Shown piece by piece: positions 58,195 through 64,000 of a stretch of 64,000 nucleotides of DNA; within the stretch, counting starts at the first letter, position 1, and each line of letters starts with the position of its first letter. Both the position numbers and the translations under genes were made by a program. This DNA comes from Inia geoffrensis. Lineage: Eukaryota > Chordata > Mammalia > Artiodactyla > Iniidae. The DNA is taken from positions 65,564,908 to 65,628,907 of the forward strand of contig CM070904.1 of the NCBI GenBank assembly GCA_036417435.1, written 5' to 3'. Under the pieces are notes generated by a model, which did no database searches, had not been told where the DNA came from, and saw only the letters and a list, made by a program, of their open reading frames with translations.

Positions 58195-58516
58195 TCTATC
58201 CCTGTGCTAGTGAGTATGTAGCCACCAGCCATGTGTATTATTAAGCACCTGAGATGTGGCTAGTCCAAATTGAGGTGTGCTACAACAATAAAATACACAC
58301 CAGACAAAATGCAAAATACCTCATTAATAATTTTTATAATAAATTACATATTAAAGTTATGATAATGCGAACATTGGATTAACTGGGATGTATTATTAAG
58401 AGTAATTTCACATGTTTCTTTTTCTTTTTAAATGTGGCTAGTAGAAAATTTAGTTACTTTTATAGCTTGCATCCGTGGCTTGCATTATATTTCTATTGGA
58501 CATTGCTGCCCTGGAC
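58195..58516. repeat. hAT-type non-autonomous DNA transposon (MER3-like)
   Basis: The words gtagccaccagccatgtgta, agcacctgagatgtggctag, aatgtggctagtagaaaatt and ctattggacattgctgccct belong to an old non-autonomous hAT-Charlie-type element with 'gtggctagt' and 'attggaca' motifs. The subfamily name is from memory. Confidence 0.6.
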
Positions 58517-58849
58517 TTTACATCTATGTTCCATACAGCAGTATGAAGGGGGAGGGAGAAGGTTACATCCACTTCTTTTTAAGTATGCTTCCCAGAAGTT
58601 ACATACATTTTTGCTTTCATTCCATGACCACATTTAACTGAAGTTACAGATGAAAATTATAATCTTGATTCTGGATAGTCAAAAGCCCAGCTACAGTTTT
58701 TCAATTATGTTAGTTCAGAAGAAGGGTGAAATAGATATTGGGGGACAATTAACAGACTCTGACACAGCTCCAAAGCACAGATAGCAGAATTAACTTTAGT
58801 CTCAGGTGACAGGAGACACATTGCCTCCTTTGAGCAGAAGAACAAGATG

Positions 58850-59550
58850 GATGGCATTACAACTGTTTTTGCAAGTTTGGTGTTAAGAAGTTGAGTGAAT
58901 TTTTATCTGGTGGCTTCTGCTTTTTTTTCTGTGCAGAGGAAATGATGTCATTCGTTGCAAATATGGATCAGATTGAGTCAAATTTAAGAAGGGTGATGGA
59001 GCTAAAAAGTGCCATTTTGAGAGTCAGATTGAGATTGGAGACCATGAATTTATATTGAAACCAATCTGCATGGATGTGCAATTTTTTGCTAGCATTGCCC
59101 AACAGCCCAGGTGTACATAAGAGAAAAGCTGGAAGTTAATGTTATTCAAAACTGAGGTTTTATTGGGAAGATGCCAAGGAAGACAAATGGGATGAGCAAG
59201 TTGAGGATGTTAACATGAGAGCAGTTGAAGGGTTGGAAAGTGGAGTCTGAGCTGAAGAGGGGAGTATGGGAAGACTAATGGCTGCTGATAGATTAGGATG
59301 AAGTACAGGGGTGGGGAGAATGGAGGTCCTGAAGAATAGGTGCAGTCGCTTAGTGAGAGGGCTGAAAGGGGAGGACATTGTGGTCAGTAATTGGATGGTG
59401 TTTAATTTCAGTTTTCCAGAGATAGAATAGGTCTTGGTGATGACAAGTCTGCAGTGGGCTGTGAGAATGAGTGGCTGAATTAGAGTGGAAGAGAAGATCA
59501 TTTGAGGTGAAGAGGTCGAGAAACTGAGGGGTTAGGGATTTAGTGGGGGG
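58850..59550 (-). repeat. L2 LINE upstream ORF2 region, antisense
   Basis: The words gtgagaatgagtggctgaat, tagagtggaagagaagatca and tttgaggtgaagaggtcgag follow the reversed endonuclease region of L2. Taken with 55509-57290 this suggests one long antisense L2 split by MIR, L1 and hAT insertions. Confidence 0.45.
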
Positions 59551-59624
59551 AATGTGGTTCCTTAGATCTCAGCCTATTCTAGTTTCAATAACTGTAAAAT
59601 AAGAGATTCATATCAGATCATTGT

Positions 59625-60060
59625 TAGGAGACAGTTCTCCGTGAGGCTGTCTTGTTTCTGCAGAGTTTGCAAGCCAAGACACTAATGATTTTTGCTGTGG
59701 ATTGTCATTTCAAGGATGCTTTTAGAGCAAAGTCTTACAAGATAGAGATAGTGTCTCCCTCTGGAGTAAAGAGCAAGTATGCACAAGATAGAGATAGTGA
59801 CTCCCTCTGGAGTAAAGAGCAGGTATGCTTGCTATTCATTATAAAAGATTAGGGTACCCAAGTTCAGGGCTCCTCTTCCATGACACAACACACCCCATAT
59901 GCAGGTGTTACTTGGTCCTTTTCACGTTGCCCTTGGGAATTAGGGCTTGGGGAACAGCACAAACAGCTGATAATTTGGCTAGTGTTATTGCTGTGAGATA
60001 TAAAGTTCTTTGTCTCTGACCCAGGGTTTTTGTGTCCCACTAGCATTCATAAAACTGTGG
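59625..60060 (+). repeat. possible ERVL-type LTR with internal tandem duplication
   Basis: The end part (ttattgctgtgagatataaa, gttctttgtctctgacccag, ggtttttgtgtcccactagc) resembles the end of an ERVL-class LTR. Limits and family are uncertain. It carries a 46-bp tandem duplication. Confidence 0.4.
59737..59828. repeat. 46-bp tandem duplication
   Basis: 59737-59782 and 59783-59828 are two copies of a unit beginning acaagatagagatagtg and ending gtatgc. They differ at two positions. Confidence 0.95.
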
Positions 60061-60343
60061 CAGGTTAATTTTTAGCTTATGTCTAGATTAAAATCTCAGA
60101 CCTTCACGATTCCTTTCAATTGTTTCTAAATTTCACCAGGCTGTTACATATTCCATGAGCCTTCTTTCTCTGTTAGGGTGTTTGGGGTTTTTTTTTTTGC
60201 CTCCTTTCCTTTATTGTTTATTCTGCTCTCCTGAAAACCAGAGCCACATTTTCTCTTTTCTGTTGGCTTCCCACCCCTCAGTTTGACAATATCCTCTTTA
60301 ATACTTGTAGATCCTTTGCTTTGTGAATTATTGTTAAAAATGG
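60061..60343. other. unassigned sequence
   Basis: T-rich with no recognised feature. Confidence 0.4.
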
Positions 60344-60352
60344 AATATTCCA

Positions 60353-60543
60353 GGGCTTCCCTGGTGGCGCAGTGGTTGAGAGTCCGCCTGCTGATGCAGG
60401 GGACACGGGTTCATGCCCCGGTCTGGGAGGATCCCATGTGCTGTGGAGCGGCTGGGCCTGTGAGCCATGGCCGCTGAGCCTGCGTGTCCGGAGCCTGTGC
60501 TCCGCAGTGGGAGAGGCCGCAACGGTGAGAGGCCCGCGTACCA

Positions 60544-60577
<34 letters not shown>
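60353..60577 (+). repeat. CHR-1-type SINE with long poly(A)
   Basis: Begins gggcttccctggtggcgcag and ends gcccgcgtaccac followed by about 30 A. The 9-bp word aatattcca occurs on both sides (60344-60352 and 60578-60586). The long, almost pure A-tail suggests a fairly young copy. Confidence 0.93.
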
Positions 60578-60586
60578 AATATTCCA

Positions 60587-62272
60587 TTGTTTATTATTTC
60601 AGCCCCATGTTTGATTGTTCTAGGTTATTTTTTCCTAACTCTAATTGATATGAAAATGCTTGCTAAATATTTGACTACCCTAGCAGTTCCAAAGCTTCAC
60701 CATAATTAGGTGCAAGCTTTTGTATCCTGTATGTTAACCATAGCAGGTGAATAAAATCAGTTGAATGTGTAAATTCTTTAAATAACAGCAAATGGCGCAA
60801 ATTGAATTTCAAAGTGGAAAAAAAAGGTGAACCTGAGAAGCAGTGGTAAGAAGGTCATCAGCAAAATTAGCAAAGAAGTCTGGCAAAGTTACAGTTAGGC
60901 AACCAGTAATACCCTATTGATCAGACTTTCTCAATCAGTGAAGCTGTGCCTAGATTATTGATGCAAAGGTATTAAGCAAAATTTTACTTCAGCTAACTTG
61001 TTGGCTCAGATGTCAACTGAAAGTCATTTCCCCAGTCAATCAAATATACAATAAATCTAAGCAGATTTAGCTCTTAAACATTCTTGTGTCCGCTCTGCTT
61101 TCCAATCATACAATTGCCTTTGAAAGGGTTACAATTAAATTAATACATAAAGTAACACAGGAATGCACTACATTTCTACGAAGAAAACAGAAAAGCATAT
61201 TTCTAGGGTAAAAAGACAGATAATGTAATATTATTTTTCTCTATTGAAGATAATGTAATTGAAGCTATTTGAAATGATATGTGTTTACCCCTGTTTAGTT
61301 CACAGTTTTGGTAGTCTCAATTCCCAGCATCCAACTGTGTATTTCATAACACCCACTGTGATATGTGCTACATCTAAAAATTGGAGTTAAAGACAAATTG
61401 TTGACAAGAATAGCAAACCAAAAAAGTGCTGATAAGACAGATTTTCCTTTTTCCTTTCCCTTTCTTTTTTTCGGGGTGGGTGGGGCAGACGTTTGGTAGA
61501 CTGCTGATTGATCATTCTGGAAAAATACATTCCCCCTTCTTCAGGGTGCCTGTTTGGTTGGAGACATAACCTTCTTTTCTTTTGTTTTGCTCATGTCTGC
61601 GTCTACATCTCTTCACTATTTCTAACATCATCTGGCTTCAGATAATATTGATGTCTTTATAATATTAGTTGCTTTATAATGTTAACCCTTCTACCATACA
61701 ATTCTAATTTTGTAATTTTGCATAATTATTTAGTGCCAACCCCCATCACCACCCTATAGTGTTGTCTCTCTCTCTTCTATCCAATGCCTATGCCCATCCC
61801 TTTCTTCAGTGCTAAGGAGGCATTTTCATCATGTAGATGAAAAACCAAGACTAAGGGCTTTTTTTAAAAAAAAATAATAGCTAGTAGTTTTGGTGCCCAT
61901 GTAAGGCACTGCCCAAACCCCCAGAATACTTTTGCATTTTGCCTAATTGGCTTTGATTACCTCTTAAGCAAATCAAGTCAGCTAAAATCACAAAAATCCA
62001 TTTTTACTACTGAGTATGGCTCTTTGACTTTTCAAGGTAAATAAACATGTAATAAGGAAAGCATTTAACTCAAGTTGAAAAACAATTCTTTTCAGTGCTT
62101 CATTAAAATAAAAATATGCTTGCAAGATCAACGGGGTGGTTTTTCTGTTTCTCATTGTAAATAAGAACTGGTCGAGAATCAGAAAAGAGAAAAGGTGCCC
62201 TAACCAACTATTGTCAAGTGCTTTCTTCCACCAAAGATGAACTGTTTCTAAATTTGCAAGATGAACCTTCTT
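60587..62272. other. unassigned AT-rich sequence
   Basis: No repeat family or exon was recognised. Confidence 0.45.
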
Positions 62273-62285
62273 TGTGTAAATTCTT

Positions 62286-62497
62286 TTTTTTTTTTTTTTT
62301 TTTTGCGTTACACGGGCCTCTCACTGTTGTGGCTTCTCCCGTTGCGGAGCAACAGGCTCCGGACGCGCAGGCTCAGCGGCCATGGTTCACGGGCACAGCC
62401 GCTCCGCGGCATGTGGGATCTTCCCGGACCAGGGCACGAACCCGTGTCCCCTGCATCAGCAGGCGGACTCTCAACCACTGCGCCACCAGGGAAGCCC
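62286..62497 (-). repeat. CHR-1-type SINE, antisense
   Basis: A T run and gcgttacacgggcctctcac start the reversed copy, which ends ccactgcgccaccagggaag. The perfect 13-bp target duplication tgtgtaaattctt is at 62273-62285 and 62498-62510. Many CpGs are kept (cggacgcgcaggctcagcgg), which fits a young age. Confidence 0.95.
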
Positions 62498-62544
62498 TGT
62501 GTAAATTCTTAATGAGCCTTTCAGGAAGAACATTTATTCCCATA

Positions 62545-63217
62545 AATTAAAAATAGGGTTAGCTACAATATGACCCAGCAATCCCACTCCTAGGCATATT
62601 TCTGTAGAAAACCATTATTCTAAAGGATGCATGCACCCCGATGTTCATTAAAGCACTATTTATAATAGCCAGGACATGGAAGCAACCTAAATGTCCGTCA
62701 ACAGAAGAATGGATAAAGAAGATGTGGTATATATATACAATGGTATATTACTCAGCCATAAAAAGGAATGAAATAGTGCCATTTGCAGAGTCGTGGATGG
62801 ACCTAGCGATTGTCATACAAAGTGAAGTAAGTCAGAAAGAGAAAAACAAATATCGTATAACATTGCTTATATGTGGAATCTGGAAAAATGGTACAGGTGA
62901 ACTTATTTGCAAAGCAGAAACAAAGTCACAGATAGAGAACAAACTTATGGTTACCAAGGGGGGAAGAGGGGGTGAGATGAATTGGGAGATTGGGATTGAC
63001 ATATATACTCTACTATGTATAAAATAGATAACTAATGAGAACTTACTGTATAGCACAGGGAACTCTACTCAATGCTCTGTGGTGACCTAAATGGGAAGGA
63101 AATCTAAAAAAAGAGTACATATACGTATACGTATAACTGATTCCCTTTTCTGTACAGCAGGAACTAGTACAACATTGTAAAGCAACTATACTCCAATAAA
63201 AATTAATAAAAAAAATA
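62545..63217 (+). pseudogene. L1 3' end (ORF2 tail, 3'UTR, poly(A)), 5'-truncated
   Basis: The copy begins with aattaaaaatagggttagct and atatgacccagcaatcccac, equal to the ORF2 segment [12 protein letters not shown]. It then has an open piece with [21 protein letters not shown] and [10 protein letters not shown], the stretch also present at the C-terminus of the L1 at 38.3 kb. The 3'UTR and ctccaataaaaattaataaa with a short A-tail follow. No catalytic region remains. Confidence 0.9.
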
Positions 63218-63413
63218 GGATGTCATGCTCCAAGCTGGTGCTGGTTTTATATCTTACAGCATCTAAAGCTCAGGCTGTCTTCAGTCATACACTGGAACGG
63301 AAAGCTGTCGCCCATGAGTGCAGAGAGGCTGATAAGATACTGTCGTATTATGCTTTATTTGATACTGTTCACATTTTCCTTTACAACCAAGGTAATATGA
63401 AGAAAGCTGGTTA
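63218..63413. other. unassigned sequence
   Basis: Nothing recognised. Confidence 0.4.
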
Positions 63414-63418
63414 GGGAC

Positions 63419-63857
63419 TGTATTAGTTTCTAGCTGTAACAAAGTAACACAAACTGGGTGTCTTAAAACAACAGATATTTATTCTCTTGTAGTCTGGAGG
63501 CTAGAAGTCTGAAAACAAGGTGCCAGCAGGGCTATGCTCCCTCTGAGACTCTGGGTAGAATCCTTCTTTGCCTCTGCTTGGCTTCTGGTGGTGACTACCG
63601 ATCCTTGGAATTGCTTGTCTTACAGCTACCTCACTCTAATTTCTGCCTGTTGTAACAAGGCCCTCTCCATGTTCGTCTCTGTCTTCACATGGCATTTTCC
63701 TCTTCTTATAAAGACACCTGTTGTATTGTATTAGGACCTACCCTAATGACCACACTTTAAATTGATTACGTCTACAAAGACCGTGTTTCCAAATATGGTC
63801 ACATTCACAGGCATCTGGGGTTAGGACTTTTTAGGGGACACAATTCAACCTATAACA
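63419..63857 (-). repeat. MLT1-type MaLR solo LTR, minus strand
   Basis: The plus strand is the reversed LTR: tgtattagtttctagctgta, caacagatatttattctctt, agtctggaggctagaagtct, gtcttcacatggcattttcc, attacgtctacaaagaccgt and caattcaacctataaca. The flanking words gggac (63414-63418) and gggat (63858-63862) fit a 5-bp target duplication with one change. No internal region is attached. Confidence 0.82.
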
Positions 63858-63862
63858 GGGAT

Positions 63863-64000
63863 GTAGGTGATAAAGGGTTGAATCCTAAGAACTAAGTATG
63901 CAAATTTATAATTTTAAAATTGTCTTTAAGTTAAAAAAAATTCTGTTGCTCAGCAATCATACAATTTTAGCCAGAAATATAATGGGCTTTTCTACTTGTA
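63863..64000. other. unassigned sequence to window end
   Basis: Nothing recognised. Confidence 0.4.

Noticed and set aside
59160..59501. A 113-codon minus-strand Ser/Thr/Pro-rich frame
   Set aside because: It runs through antisense L2-like sequence and shows no start context or homology to a known protein.

Overview
This window is ordinary mammalian nuclear DNA. It is AT-rich, has no dense gene content, and is packed with mammalian interspersed repeats. Five roughly 200-bp SINEs share a tRNA-derived head (gggcttccctggtggcgcag) and a poly(A) tail, and three further copies belong to longer or shorter relatives. These look like the CHR (tRNA-Glu-derived) SINEs of whales, hippos and ruminants. 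No BovB LINE or Bov-tA-type ruminant repeat was seen, so a cetacean is the most likely source. That attribution is inference from repeat types; no species-specific gene was recognised.

No intact host protein-coding gene was found. Two items are gene-related. One is a processed pseudogene of ribosomal protein RPL23 (uL14) at 21.2-21.8 kb on the minus strand, with one stop, one frameshift, a poly(A) tail and a target-site duplication. The other is a speculative 132-bp exon at 1237-1368 with a strong pyrimidine tract, an AG acceptor and a GTGAGT donor, but no recognised protein.

The largest element is a full-length LINE-1 on the minus strand at 37.8-45.4 kb, flanked by a perfect 18-bp target-site duplication. 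It has a 2.4-kb 5'UTR with internal direct repeats and a CpG-rich promoter region. ORF1 is broken by one in-frame stop. ORF2 carries endonuclease, reverse transcriptase and Cys-rich motifs, but is broken by three frame changes and one stop. Other L1 material is a head-to-head composite at 10.6-12.7 kb nested in an older L1, an old internally deleted L1 with a minisatellite-like 5'UTR at 47.0-49.4 kb, long decayed antisense L1s at 22.6-24.5 and 26.0-29.8 kb, and 3' ends at 57.8 and 62.5 kb.

Older layers include L2 (mainly antisense at 3.7-5.6, 24.8-25.9 and 55.5-59.5 kb), MIR, MLT1-type MaLR LTRs, a Tigger DNA transposon carrying the tail of its transposase, a hAT-type element and possible LTRs. 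Several are nested, which gives relative ages. The rest (for example 17.3-21.2, 31.7-33.9, 34.6-37.5 and 50.6-55.2 kb) is AT-rich and looks single-copy, probably intron or intergenic. Most short open frames are chance ORFs or repeat translations. I found no new multi-gene system. The points worth a second look are structural: nested or inverted L1 junctions, repeated promoter units in the L1 5'UTR, a perfect 21-bp hairpin, and young SINE insertions usable as phylogenetic markers.
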